A stretch of DNA of 64,000 bases from Mesorhizobium koreense (GTDB lineage: Bacteria; Pseudomonadota; Alphaproteobacteria; Rhizobiales; Rhizobiaceae): NCBI RefSeq assembly GCF_031656215.1, contig NZ_CP134228.1, forward strand, positions 744,001-808,000, read 5' to 3'. Position 1 is the first letter of the stretch. Each line of letters opens with the position of its first letter. The translations under genes were made by a program, and so were the position numbers. This document shows, one piece after another, positions 28,296 to 37,018 of the stretch. The notes beneath the pieces were generated by a model. That model was not told the origin of the DNA. It was given only the letters and a program-made list of their open reading frames with translations, and did not search any database.

Positions 28296-30278
28296 TCAGA
28301 GCCCAAGCGCGACCTTGCGTCCGTCATGGATGGCATAGGCGGCCTGCCGGGCGGCGGTGCAATCGCCGATCGCGGTGAAGGCGATCCCGCGCGCTTCAAG
28401 TTCGACCGAAAGACTGTCGGCCGCCATGCTTGTCGCGGCGAAGACGAGCGCGTCGGCCTCGATCTCCTGTTCGGTCCCGTCGAGCAGTGACGCGATCCTG
28501 GCCGACCCGCCGTCCCAGCGGGTGACGGCGCTTTCGGTCACGAAGCGGACGCCGAGGCGGGCGAGCGCGCGGCGCAGCGGCGCATCCGCTGCCATGCGCT
28601 GAAGCTCCTTGCCGACGAGGGCATCGGGCGTCACCAGCGTCACCTCATGGCCGTCTTCCGCGAGCCGCCAGGCCGTGCCGCATCCCTTCCAGTTGCCGCC
28701 GTCGTCGAGCAGGAGGATACGCTTTCCCGGCCTCGCCTCGCGCGCCATCACAGCTTCCGCCGATAAGACCGACCCGCCGCCGGGGATGGCATCGTACTGA
28801 GGCAGTGCCCGCTGGAAAGCCCCGTCAGGCGGCAGGGAGCCGGTCGCGACGATGACGTGATCGGCGCCTTCGCGCTCGACGTCTTCGGCTTCGACATATT
28901 GTCCGTGGCGCACATCCACCTGAAGCCGGGCAAGTTGCCGCTCGTACCAATCGATCAGGTCGAGGATCTGGGCGCGGCGCGGCTGCAGGCCGGCAAGACG
29001 GAATTGCCCGCCAAGACGATCCGAAGCCTCGGCGAGCACGACCCGATGGCCGCGTTCGGCCGCCACGCGTGCCGCCTCGAGGCCGGCGGGGCCGCCGCCC
29101 ACGACGAGGACATTTCCCGGCCGCTCCGAAGGGGTGAAGCGGTCGCCGCCCCATTCCCATTCACGGCCGGCCGACGGATTGATGACGCAGCTTATCCAGT
29201 AGTCGCGCGATCGGCGGCCCCAGCACATCTGGTTGCAGGAGAGGCAGCCGCGAATATCCTGCGCGCGGCCGGCCGCCGCCTTGTTGGCCAGATGCGGGTC
29301 GGCGATCTGCCCGCGCACGATGGAGACCAGATCGGCCCGGCCCTCGCTCAGCACGCCTTCGGCGTTTTCCGGCGTGCGGATATGGCTTTCGGCCGTGACC
29401 AGCGCGTGGCGCACCGTGGATTTGAGCACGGAAGCGAGATCGGCGCCGAGTTTCTCCGGATAAAGGAAGGTCGGCATGATCTTATAGAAGTCGAAATAGC
29501 TGCCGGAGCCGCAAGTCACGTAGTCCATCAGCGCGTCACGGTCATGCAGGGCGATGATCTCGGCCAGCGCCTCGCGCCCCAGCGCCACCTCGACCTCCGG
29601 CTCGTCATTGATCGCCAGCCCGACGATGAAATCCTCGCCGCAGACTTTGCGGATTCGGGTCATCACCTCGCGGCTCATCCGCGTGCGGTTTTCGAGGCTG
29701 CCGCCCCAGCGGTCGTCGCGCCGGTTCGACCATGGCGTCCAGAACTGGTCGAGCATCGAATGATAGGCGGCCCAGACCTCGACCCCGTCGAAACCGGCCT
29801 CTCGGCAGCGGCGTGCCGCCTGGACGAAGCCGTCGATCGTCTCCTCGATCTCGGCTTCGGTCATGCGGTGCGAACCGTCTGAATCGTGATAGCTCGGCAG
29901 GCCGGAGGGCGACCAGCCCGCATGGAACGAATTGTCCGGGTCGGCGTGCTGGCCGACATGGTAGAGCTGCTGGATGGCGACGGCGCCGTTGCCCTTGATC
30001 GCCTCGGTGATCTTGCGGAAGTGCGGAATGACGCTGTCGTCGGAGGGACGGAAATTGCCCCGGGTCAGCACCGCGGCCTGATGGACGGGCATCGGCTCGA
30101 CCACGACCAATCCCGCTCCGCCGATGGCGCGCTCGGCGTAGTAGCCGACATGCCGCTCTGTCGGCAGCCCTTCCTCCGCCATGTTGGCCGTATGCGCGCC
30201 GAAGACGATCCGGTTGCGAAGCGTCCTGCCGCGCAGCACGACCGGCGTAAACAGTCGCTTGAAGCTCTGTTCCGGCAT
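28296..30278 (-). CDS. Iron-sulfur flavin oxidoreductase (trimethylamine dehydrogenase/2,4-dienoyl-CoA reductase type)
   Basis: A 660-residue protein with an N-terminal FMN TIM barrel of the Old Yellow Enzyme family (LFTPVVLRGRTLRNRIVFGA at residues 9-28; GGSLENRTRMSREV near 189). A [4Fe-4S] motif follows, CLSCNQMC plus a later Cys (ISCVINP). A C-terminal FAD/NAD(P) domain begins VLVVGGGPAGLEAARVAAERG near 389. All four cluster cysteines of the C-x2-C-x3-C pattern are present. Family members demethylate tri-, di- or N-methylated amines or reduce enoyl-CoAs. Divergence from a LysR gene next to an MttB-type methyltransferase favours N-methyl amine demethylation. Confidence 0.85.
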   Translation of the reverse strand: MPEQSFKRLFTPVVLRGRTLRNRIVFGAHTANMAEEGLPTERHVGYYAERAIGGAGLVVVEPMPVHQAAVLTRGNFRPSDDSVIPHFRKITEAIKGNGAVAIQQLYHVGQHADPDNSFHAGWSPSGLPSYHDSDGSHRMTEAEIEETIDGFVQAARRCREAGFDGVEVWAAYHSMLDQFWTPWSNRRDDRWGGSLENRTRMSREVMTRIRKVCGEDFIVGLAINDEPEVEVALGREALAEIIALHDRDALMDYVTCGSGSYFDFYKIMPTFLYPEKLGADLASVLKSTVRHALVTAESHIRTPENAEGVLSEGRADLVSIVRGQIADPHLANKAAAGRAQDIRGCLSCNQMCWGRRSRDYWISCVINPSAGREWEWGGDRFTPSERPGNVLVVGGGPAGLEAARVAAERGHRVVLAEASDRLGGQFRLAGLQPRRAQILDLIDWYERQLARLQVDVRHGQYVEAEDVEREGADHVIVATGSLPPDGAFQRALPQYDAIPGGGSVLSAEAVMAREARPGKRILLLDDGGNWKGCGTAWRLAEDGHEVTLVTPDALVGKELQRMAADAPLRRALARLGVRFVTESAVTRWDGGSARIASLLDGTEQEIEADALVFAATSMAADSLSVELEARGIAFTAIGDCTAARQAAYAIHDGRKVALGL

Positions 30279-30492
30279 CGCCTTCTCCCTTGTCGCGACC
30301 TGTCGTGAGACGAGCGCGTTCCCGGTACCTGTTGCGCAATCGCCTTCGCGGAAGAAGACGACGGTTGCACATCGACAGGCAACCGGGGCTAATAGTCAAG
30401 GTGAACGAAATTCCAGCCCGGTTGAGCCACAGGCAACCGACGCCGGAAATCGGCGTTCATCTAACAATCGAGCCGCAGTGCGGAGGAGTTCG

Positions 30493-31476
30493 ATGGCCCG
30501 CCGTTTCTACAGCCTGCCTTCATTGATCGCGCTTGCGGCTTTCGAGGCGGCGGCGCGTCATCTCAGCCTGACCAAAGCGGCGGAGGAGCTCAACGTCACG
30601 CCCGGCGCCGTCTCCAAGCAGGTCCGGACGCTTGAGGAAGAACTCGGCGTCCCGCTGTTTCTGCGCAGGCACAGGGCGCTCGAACTGACGCGCGAAGGCG
30701 AAACGATGGCCGCGGCGCTGCGCGAAGGATTCGAGCGGATGTCGTCGACGTTCCGCCAGGTCAAATCGCTGGGCGGGCAGGCCGTGGCGACCCTCGGCAG
30801 CACCATGGCCATGGCGCATCTGTGGCTGATGCCCCGCATGGGTACTTTCTGGAACCAGCACGACGATATCGTCGTCGATCATGTGATCTCGGACCACCCG
30901 CATGGGCTCGACAGGCCGGACGTGGATCTGCGTATCCGCTACGGCGACGGCGAGTGGCCGGACGAACTTTCGGCTAAACTTTACGACGACCGCATCTTTC
31001 CCATTGCCAGTCCCGCTTTCGCCAAGGCGTATCCGGTGAAATCGGTGGCCGACATGGCGCAACTGCAACTGCTTTCCGTCGAGGGCATCGACTGGACCTG
31101 GACCACCTGGGCGGAATTCCTGCGCGAGGTCGGTCATCCGGATCGGCATGTGAATGTGCGACGCTTCAACAGCTACGTGATCGCCTTGCAGGCGGCGCGC
31201 AGCGGACAGGGGATCGCGCTGGGCTGGGAAAGCCTCGTCGCGCCGCTGATCGAAACGGGCAACCTCGTGCGCGTGACCGATGCCGTGATCGTCGCCCCGC
31301 AGTCCTATTTCGTGACATGGAGCGCGCGCCGGCCGCTCAGCCCGCAGGCGGTCCTCCTCAGGGACTGGCTGCTTTCACTTGGATCGTTGAGTTCAGCTCA
31401 AGCGAGCCGGCTTCCTATTTCGCTTGAACAACCAGCGCGCAGGCGCTCTCCTAGAGCCAAGGGAGAGCAGGCATGA
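30493..31476 (+). CDS. LysR family transcriptional regulator (GcvA-like)
   Basis: A 327-residue LysR regulator. The winged helix-turn-helix is at the N-terminus (HLSLTKAAEELNVTPGAVSK, then VRTLEEELGVPLFLRRHRAL), with a ligand-binding domain from about residue 90 (VATLGSTMAMAHLWLMPRMG). The motif TPGAVSKQVRTLE resembles the GcvA group. The ATG at 30493 follows GGAGGAG at the right distance; the frame upstream is non-conserved. It is divergent from the oxidoreductase at 28296-30278 and overlaps the MttB gene by ATGA, so it probably controls both transcripts from the 214-base region between. Confidence 0.9.
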   Translation: MARRFYSLPSLIALAAFEAAARHLSLTKAAEELNVTPGAVSKQVRTLEEELGVPLFLRRHRALELTREGETMAAALREGFERMSSTFRQVKSLGGQAVATLGSTMAMAHLWLMPRMGTFWNQHDDIVVDHVISDHPHGLDRPDVDLRIRYGDGEWPDELSAKLYDDRIFPIASPAFAKAYPVKSVADMAQLQLLSVEGIDWTWTTWAEFLREVGHPDRHVNVRRFNSYVIALQAARSGQGIALGWESLVAPLIETGNLVRVTDAVIVAPQSYFVTWSARRPLSPQAVLLRDWLLSLGSLSSAQASRLPISLEQPARRRSPRAKGEQA

Positions 31477-33029
31477 CGACAGATACGGCCTCAATGCAGG
31501 AAGCTCCTTTAACCCATCGGCGCGGCGGTGGCCGTGTCGGCCGCAAGGCGTTGCGGTCGGCGCCTGTCGCCTCTTTCCCGACGCTTGTTCGCAAGATCCC
31601 GGTTTACGAGATCGTCCCCGACGAGGCGATCGAACTGATCCACCAGGAATCGCTCGGCATCCTCGAGGATGTGGGCTGCGAGTTCCGCGACGACGAAGCG
31701 ATCGCGCTCTGGAAACAGGCGGGCGCGGACGTTTCCGGCACACGGGTTCGGCTCGACCGGGCGCTGCTGATGGACCTCGTATCGAGGGTGCCTGCGGAAT
31801 TCACGCTCAACGCGCGCAATCCGGAGCGTTCCGTCCGGATCGGCGGCAACAACTCCATCTTCATCCCGATGTACGGCGCGCCCTATGTGCGCGATCTCGA
31901 CAACAACCGGCGCTACGGCACGCTGGAGGATCTGCAGAACTTCCACAAGCTCGCCTATATGGCGCCGGCGCTGCACTCGACGAGCTCGATCATCTGCGAG
32001 CCGATGGATATCGCGGTGCCGAAACGGCACCTCCACATCATCCATTCGGCGCTGAAGCATTCCGACAAGCCGTTCATGGGGATCGTGACGTCCAAGGAAC
32101 GCGCCGAAGACACGATGGCGATGGCGGGCATCGTGTTCGGCGAGGATTTCGTGATGGACAATCCCGTCCTGGTCTCGATCACCAACTGCAACTCGCCGCT
32201 GGTGTGGGACGCCACCATGCTGGACGCCATGAAGGTCTATGCACGGCACAACCAGCCGGTGATCCTCGCGCCTTTCGCGCTCTGCGGCGCCTCGACCTCG
32301 GCCTCGTCCGTCGGCGCGGTGGCGCAGGTCAACGCCGAGGCGCTGGCGGGCGTCGCCTTCACCCAGCTCGTCCGGCCGGGTTCGCCGCAGATCTACGGGC
32401 AGTTCATGGTCACGGTCGACATGAAGACCGGCGCGCCGATGGGCGGCACGCCGGAAGCCGCGCAGATGATGTATCTGATGGGTGCGCTGGCGCGGAAGTA
32501 CAGGCTTCCATGGCGGACCTCCGGCTTCCATGTCGGCTCGAAGCTGAACGACGCCCAGGCCGGCTACGAGGCGAACATGCTGATGCATGCCGCCATCCTT
32601 TCCGGCGCCAACTATATCTGGCATGCGGCGGGATGGCTCGAGGCGGGACTGACCTGCGGCTATTCGAAATTCGCCACCGACTGCGAACAACTCGTCGGCT
32701 GGTACAAATATGCCGGCGGGCTTTCCTTCGAGGATTTCAAGGACGCGATGGCGGCGGTGCGCGAGGTCGGACCGCAAGGCCATTTCCTCGGCACCCAGCA
32801 CACGCTCGATCATTTCGAATCCGCTTTCTTCATGCCGACCCTGATGGATTTCAATTCCTTCGAGCAATGGAACGCCGAAGGTGCCAAGGACCATGACAGG
32901 AGGGGGCTGGAGAAAGCCCGCAACATGCTCCTCGACTACCAGGAACCGAAGCTCGACGAGGGGATCGGCGAGGCTCTCAGGGACTTCGTCGCACGGCGCG
33001 AGAAGGGCTTGCCGGACACCGTCAATTGA
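31473..33029 (+). CDS. Trimethylamine methyltransferase (MttB) family protein, non-pyrrolysine type
   Basis: A 518-residue protein of the MttB/MtgB superfamily. These enzymes move a methyl group from a quaternary amine such as glycine betaine, proline betaine or carnitine to a corrinoid protein or another acceptor. Family marks are IPVYEIVPDEAIELIHQES, GILEDVGCEFRDDEAI, ITNCNSPLVWDATMLDAM and TLDHFESAFFMPTLMDFN. The frame is continuous with no in-frame amber codon, so pyrrolysine is not used. No corrinoid protein is encoded nearby. It is coupled to the LysR gene (ATGA at 31473-31476) and precedes an N-methylproline demethylase-like gene by 85 bases. Confidence 0.88.
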   Translation: MTTDTASMQEAPLTHRRGGGRVGRKALRSAPVASFPTLVRKIPVYEIVPDEAIELIHQESLGILEDVGCEFRDDEAIALWKQAGADVSGTRVRLDRALLMDLVSRVPAEFTLNARNPERSVRIGGNNSIFIPMYGAPYVRDLDNNRRYGTLEDLQNFHKLAYMAPALHSTSSIICEPMDIAVPKRHLHIIHSALKHSDKPFMGIVTSKERAEDTMAMAGIVFGEDFVMDNPVLVSITNCNSPLVWDATMLDAMKVYARHNQPVILAPFALCGASTSASSVGAVAQVNAEALAGVAFTQLVRPGSPQIYGQFMVTVDMKTGAPMGGTPEAAQMMYLMGALARKYRLPWRTSGFHVGSKLNDAQAGYEANMLMHAAILSGANYIWHAAGWLEAGLTCGYSKFATDCEQLVGWYKYAGGLSFEDFKDAMAAVREVGPQGHFLGTQHTLDHFESAFFMPTLMDFNSFEQWNAEGAKDHDRRGLEKARNMLLDYQEPKLDEGIGEALRDFVARREKGLPDTVN

Positions 33030-33114
33030 ACCGCGACCTTGCAGCCACCCATGGAATTTCCGGTGAAAGGTTGACCCGGCTGCAGCTTCTGCTTCACGTT
33101 AGGGCAAGGCAGCC

Positions 33115-35169
33115 ATGAGCTCATTAACCGGAAAAGATCCGCTCCTCCAGCCCTTCCAGCTCAAGCATCTGACGCTCCGGAACCGGCTGATGTCGACCTC
33201 GCACGAGCCGGCCTATTCCGAGGATGGCATGCCCAAGGAGCGCTACCGGCGCTACCATGCCGAGAAGGCAAAGGGCGGCATCGCGCTCACCATGACGGCC
33301 GGCTCGGCCGTCGTCAGCCGGGACAGCCCCGCCGCCTTCGGCAATCTGCACGCCTATGACGACGCCATCGTGCCATGGCTGAAGGAACTCGCGGACGAAT
33401 GCCACGAACATGGCGCGGCGGTCATGATCCAGATCACCCATCTCGGCCGCCGCACCAACTGGAACAAGGCCGACTGGCTGCCGGTGCTTTCCGCCTCGCC
33501 GGTGCGCGAGCCGGCGCATCGCTCCTTTCCCAAGGAGGCGGAAGACTGGGACATCGAGCGTATCGTCGCCGACTATGCGGCAGCGGCCCAAAGGATGCAG
33601 GCCGCCGGCCTCGACGGGATCGAGTTCGAGGCCTACGGGCATCTGATGGATTCCTTCTGGTCGCCGGCGACCAACAAGCGCGAAGACGCTTTCGCCGGCA
33701 GCCTCGACAATAGGCTGCGCTTCGCCTTCATGGTGGTCGAGGCGGTCAGGAAGGCGGTCGGAGAAAAGTTCATCGTCGGCGTACGCATGGTCGCAGACGA
33801 GGATTGGGAAAAGGGCCTGTCGCGCGCCGAAGGTGTGGAGATCGCCCAGCGCTTCGCCCGTTCCGGCAAGGTCGATTTCCTCAACATCATCCGCGGCCAT
33901 ATCGAGACCGATGCGGCGCTCAACGAGGTCATCCCGATCGCCGGCATGCGCTCCGCGCCGCATCTCGATTTTACCGGCGAGGTGCGCGCCGCCACTAAGT
34001 TCCCGATCTTCCACGCCGCCCGCATCTCGGATGTGGCGACCGCCCGTCACGCGGTCGCCGAAGGCAAGCTCGACATGGTCGGCATGACGAGGCCGCATAT
34101 CGCCGATCCTTATATCGCCGCCAAGGTCGCGGCGGGCGAGGAGCATCGCATCCGTCCCTGCGTCGGCGCGACCTACTGCCTCGACCGGATCTATGAAGGC
34201 GGCGAGGCGCTCTGCATCCACAATGCCGCGACCGGGCGCGAGGCGACGATCCCGCATATCATTTCGCGTTCGGACGGGCCGCTGAAGAAGGTGGTGGTCG
34301 TCGGCGCCGGCCCGGCCGGGCTGGAGATGGCGCGCGCGGCTGCCGAGCGCGGCCATTCGGTCTCGGTGCTCGAAGCCGCGCCGCAGGCAGGCGGGCAGGT
34401 ACGGCTCGCCGCGCAGAACCCGCGCCGGCGCGAGCTGATCGGGATCGTCGACTGGCGCCTGTCCGAACTGGAGCGGCTCGGCGTGCCGATCCGCTACGAT
34501 TGCTGGGCCGAGGCGCAAGACGTGACGGCGCTCGAGCCGGACATCGTCGTGATCGCCACGGGCGGCCTGCCGCAACCGCCGCCGCTCGACGCGGGCGACG
34601 ATCTCGTCACGACGAGCTGGGACATCATTTCAGGCGCGGCCAAGCCGGCCGAGACGGTGCTGGTCTATGACGACAATGGCGGCCATCAGGGGATGACGGC
34701 TGCGGAGCTTGCGGCCATCGCCGGCTCGGGCGTCGAGTTGGTCTCGCCGGAGCGTTTCTTCGCGCCGGAAATGGGCGGCATGAACCATGTGCCCTATATG
34801 CGCGAATTCCACCGCCGCGGCGTCCGCGTCACCATCAACACGCGGCTGAGATCCGTCCGCCGCGACGGCAACAAGCTCATCGCTACGCTCGGCTCCGATT
34901 TCGTGCCGGAATGGAGCGAGGAACGGAGGGTGGACCAGATCGTCGGCGAGCACGGGACCTTCGCCAATGACGAACTCTATCACGTGCTGAAACCGCTCTC
35001 CTCGAATGGCGGCGCGGTCGACTACGAAGCGCTGGTCAAGGGCGGCAATGTCTTCCCCTTCCGCAATCCCGACGGCGGCTTCGCGCTTCTCAGGATCGGC
35101 GACGCGGTCGCCTCGCGCAACATCCACGCCGCCATCTATGACGGCATCCGCTACGCGTTGCGGTTCTGA
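33115..35169 (+). CDS. FMN/FAD-dependent N-methylproline demethylase-like oxidoreductase
   Basis: A 684-residue protein built like trimethylamine dehydrogenase: OYE barrel (LLQPFQLKHLTLRNRLMSTS near residues 10-29), a cluster region near 345-370, and a C-terminal FAD/NAD domain (KVVVVGAGPAGLEMARAAAE near 392). The cluster region reads CVGATYC with a later ALC. Compared with the CIGCNVC pattern of trimethylamine dehydrogenase, the second cysteine is Ala, leaving three cysteines. This form is, as far as I recall, shared by enzymes named N-methylproline demethylase in the stachydrine (proline betaine) pathway. It sits between the MttB gene and a binding-protein gene on the same strand, which fits betaine breakdown. 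Confidence 0.82.
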   Translation: MSSLTGKDPLLQPFQLKHLTLRNRLMSTSHEPAYSEDGMPKERYRRYHAEKAKGGIALTMTAGSAVVSRDSPAAFGNLHAYDDAIVPWLKELADECHEHGAAVMIQITHLGRRTNWNKADWLPVLSASPVREPAHRSFPKEAEDWDIERIVADYAAAAQRMQAAGLDGIEFEAYGHLMDSFWSPATNKREDAFAGSLDNRLRFAFMVVEAVRKAVGEKFIVGVRMVADEDWEKGLSRAEGVEIAQRFARSGKVDFLNIIRGHIETDAALNEVIPIAGMRSAPHLDFTGEVRAATKFPIFHAARISDVATARHAVAEGKLDMVGMTRPHIADPYIAAKVAAGEEHRIRPCVGATYCLDRIYEGGEALCIHNAATGREATIPHIISRSDGPLKKVVVVGAGPAGLEMARAAAERGHSVSVLEAAPQAGGQVRLAAQNPRRRELIGIVDWRLSELERLGVPIRYDCWAEAQDVTALEPDIVVIATGGLPQPPPLDAGDDLVTTSWDIISGAAKPAETVLVYDDNGGHQGMTAAELAAIAGSGVELVSPERFFAPEMGGMNHVPYMREFHRRGVRVTINTRLRSVRRDGNKLIATLGSDFVPEWSEERRVDQIVGEHGTFANDELYHVLKPLSSNGGAVDYEALVKGGNVFPFRNPDGGFALLRIGDAVASRNIHAAIYDGIRYALRF

Positions 35170-35241
35170 GCCTCAGTCGGGAGAAGAAGCCACAGGACAA
35201 TCAAATCCAGAGAAAAAGGGAACCTGAAAGGAGGAACGACC

Positions 35242-36894
35242 ATGACATTCTACAAGAGCAATTCGGATCGTGTGCCCCCTGTCGTGCACGACATGGCGGA
35301 AGAGGCGCGGCGCGGCCGGATGGACCGGCGCGAATTTCTGGCGATCGCGAGCACGATGGGCGCCTCCGCCGCCCTTGCATACAGCATGATCGGCCTGTCG
35401 CTCCCGAAAGAGGCGAAGGCGGCGGAGCCGAAGAAGGGCGGCACTCTCAGGATCGCCATGTCAGTGAAGGCGCAGAAGGATCCGCGCACTTATGACTGGG
35501 TCGAGTTGGCCAACGTCACACGCACCTGGCTCGAGCCGCTGGTCACCTATACGCGCACCTTCACCTTCGAGCCGACGCTGCTCGAAAGCTGGGAGATCAA
35601 CGACGACGCGACCGAATATGTCCTCCATGTCCGCAAGGGCGTTACCTGGAACAATGGCGACCCCTTCAATGCGGACGATGTCGTCTTCAACCTCAACCGC
35701 TGGTGCGACAAGGCGGCCTCGGGCAATTCGATGGCCGCGCGCGTCATCACACTGATTGACGACAAGACGGGCAAGGCCAAGAACGGCGCCATCACCAAGA
35801 CGGACGACCACACCGTCAAGCTCAAGCTCAACAAATCCGATATCTCAATCATCGCCAATTTCACGGATTATCCGGCGCTTATCGTGCATCGGAAATTCGA
35901 GGAGAACGGCAGAGATCCGGTGGCGCACCCCATCGGCACCGGCGCGTTCGAGCTGGTTTCGTACCAGGTCGGTTCACGCGCTTCCGTCAAGCGCCGCGAA
36001 AACGGCAAATGGTGGGGCGGCGAGGCACTGCTCGACGGCGCCGACTTCGTCGACTACGGCACGGAAGCGAACGCCGTGGTCAACGCGTTCGATTCAGGCG
36101 AGATCGACGCCAATATGGAGACGCCCGTCGATTTCATCGAGATCATGGACGGAATGGGGCTGGTGAAATCCGACGTGGACACCGCGACGACGGTCGTGGC
36201 GCGCACCCATGTGGAGAACAAGCCCTATGACGACCAGCGCGTACGCAACGCGCTGCAGATGGCGGTCGACAACAATGCCGTCCTCCAGCTCGGCTATGCC
36301 GGCAAGGGAAAGGTCGGCGAGAATCATCATGTGAGCCCGATCCATCCGGAGTATTACCCGCTGCCGAAGAAGCAGCGTGACCTCGATGGCGCCAAAAAGC
36401 TCATGGCGGAAGCCGGCCAGATGGATTTCGAGCACGAACTCATAACGGTCGACGACAACTGGCAGAAGAATACGGGTGACGCGATCGCCGGGCAGTTGCG
36501 CGACGCCGGCTTCAAGGTGAAGCGGACCGTGCTGCCGGGCTCGACGTTCTGGAACGACTGGACGAAATATCCCTATTCCATAACGATCTGGTATATGCGC
36601 CCGCTCGGCGTCCAGGCCCTCGCTCTGGGCTACACGACCGGCGCGGCCTGGAATGAATCGGGCTATTCCAATCCGGACTTCGACAAGAAGCTCGGCGAGG
36701 CGATGGCCATCGCCGATCCGGAGAAGCGCAAGCAGGTCATGAAGGATGTCGAGACCATCCTGCAGGATTCGGGCGTGATCATCCAGCCCTTCTGGCAGTC
36801 CCTTTTCTGTCACATGACAAAAGAGGTTCAGGGCTACGGCATCCATCCGACCTTCCAGGTCGATCTGCAGAAGGTCTGGCTCGAAAAGGCCTGA
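35242..36894 (+). CDS. ABC transporter substrate-binding protein, peptide/nickel (SBP_bac_5) family, Tat-exported
   Basis: A 550-residue periplasmic binding protein of family 5. It has a twin-arginine signal ([20 protein letters not shown], with RRE-F-L), cleaved near AKA-AEP at about residue 60. The mature part opens [16 protein letters not shown] and contains the family segment [20 protein letters not shown] and [13 protein letters not shown]. Family 5 proteins serve oligopeptide, dipeptide, nickel or betaine-type importers. A strong ribosome site (GAAAGGAGG) precedes the ATG. No family-5 permease or ATPase genes follow; a strong hairpin and an opposing Liv operon come next, so this is an orphan binding protein or its permease is elsewhere. 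Confidence 0.88.
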   Translation: MTFYKSNSDRVPPVVHDMAEEARRGRMDRREFLAIASTMGASAALAYSMIGLSLPKEAKAAEPKKGGTLRIAMSVKAQKDPRTYDWVELANVTRTWLEPLVTYTRTFTFEPTLLESWEINDDATEYVLHVRKGVTWNNGDPFNADDVVFNLNRWCDKAASGNSMAARVITLIDDKTGKAKNGAITKTDDHTVKLKLNKSDISIIANFTDYPALIVHRKFEENGRDPVAHPIGTGAFELVSYQVGSRASVKRRENGKWWGGEALLDGADFVDYGTEANAVVNAFDSGEIDANMETPVDFIEIMDGMGLVKSDVDTATTVVARTHVENKPYDDQRVRNALQMAVDNNAVLQLGYAGKGKVGENHHVSPIHPEYYPLPKKQRDLDGAKKLMAEAGQMDFEHELITVDDNWQKNTGDAIAGQLRDAGFKVKRTVLPGSTFWNDWTKYPYSITIWYMRPLGVQALALGYTTGAAWNESGYSNPDFDKKLGEAMAIADPEKRKQVMKDVETILQDSGVIIQPFWQSLFCHMTKEVQGYGIHPTFQVDLQKVWLEKA

Positions 36895-36910
36895 ATAGCG
36901 ATCCGATCAG

Positions 36911-36941
36911 CCATTCCGGGGCAGCCACTGCCCCGGAATGG
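36911..36941. terminator. Strong bidirectional hairpin between convergent operons
   Basis: A perfect 14-pair stem (CCATTCCGGGGCAG at 36911-36924 with its complement at 36928-36941) closes a three-base loop, 16 bases after the binding-protein stop and ahead of the livM stop on the other strand. It is the obvious transcription barrier between the two converging operons. Confidence 0.7.
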
Positions 36942-37018
36942 TTGAGACAGACGCCCCACCCGAGGCTTTCATCTGGGCGATCCGCGCATGCGGAAAACTA
37001 GCTGCCCGCGTGTTGGCT

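Noticed and set aside
31424-32896. Alternative frames over the MttB gene on both strands
   Set aside because: Only the frame at 31473-33029 shows family motifs and a coupled start.
31473-33029. Pyrrolysine-containing MttB
   Set aside because: The frame is continuous without an in-frame amber codon, so it is the non-pyrrolysine type.
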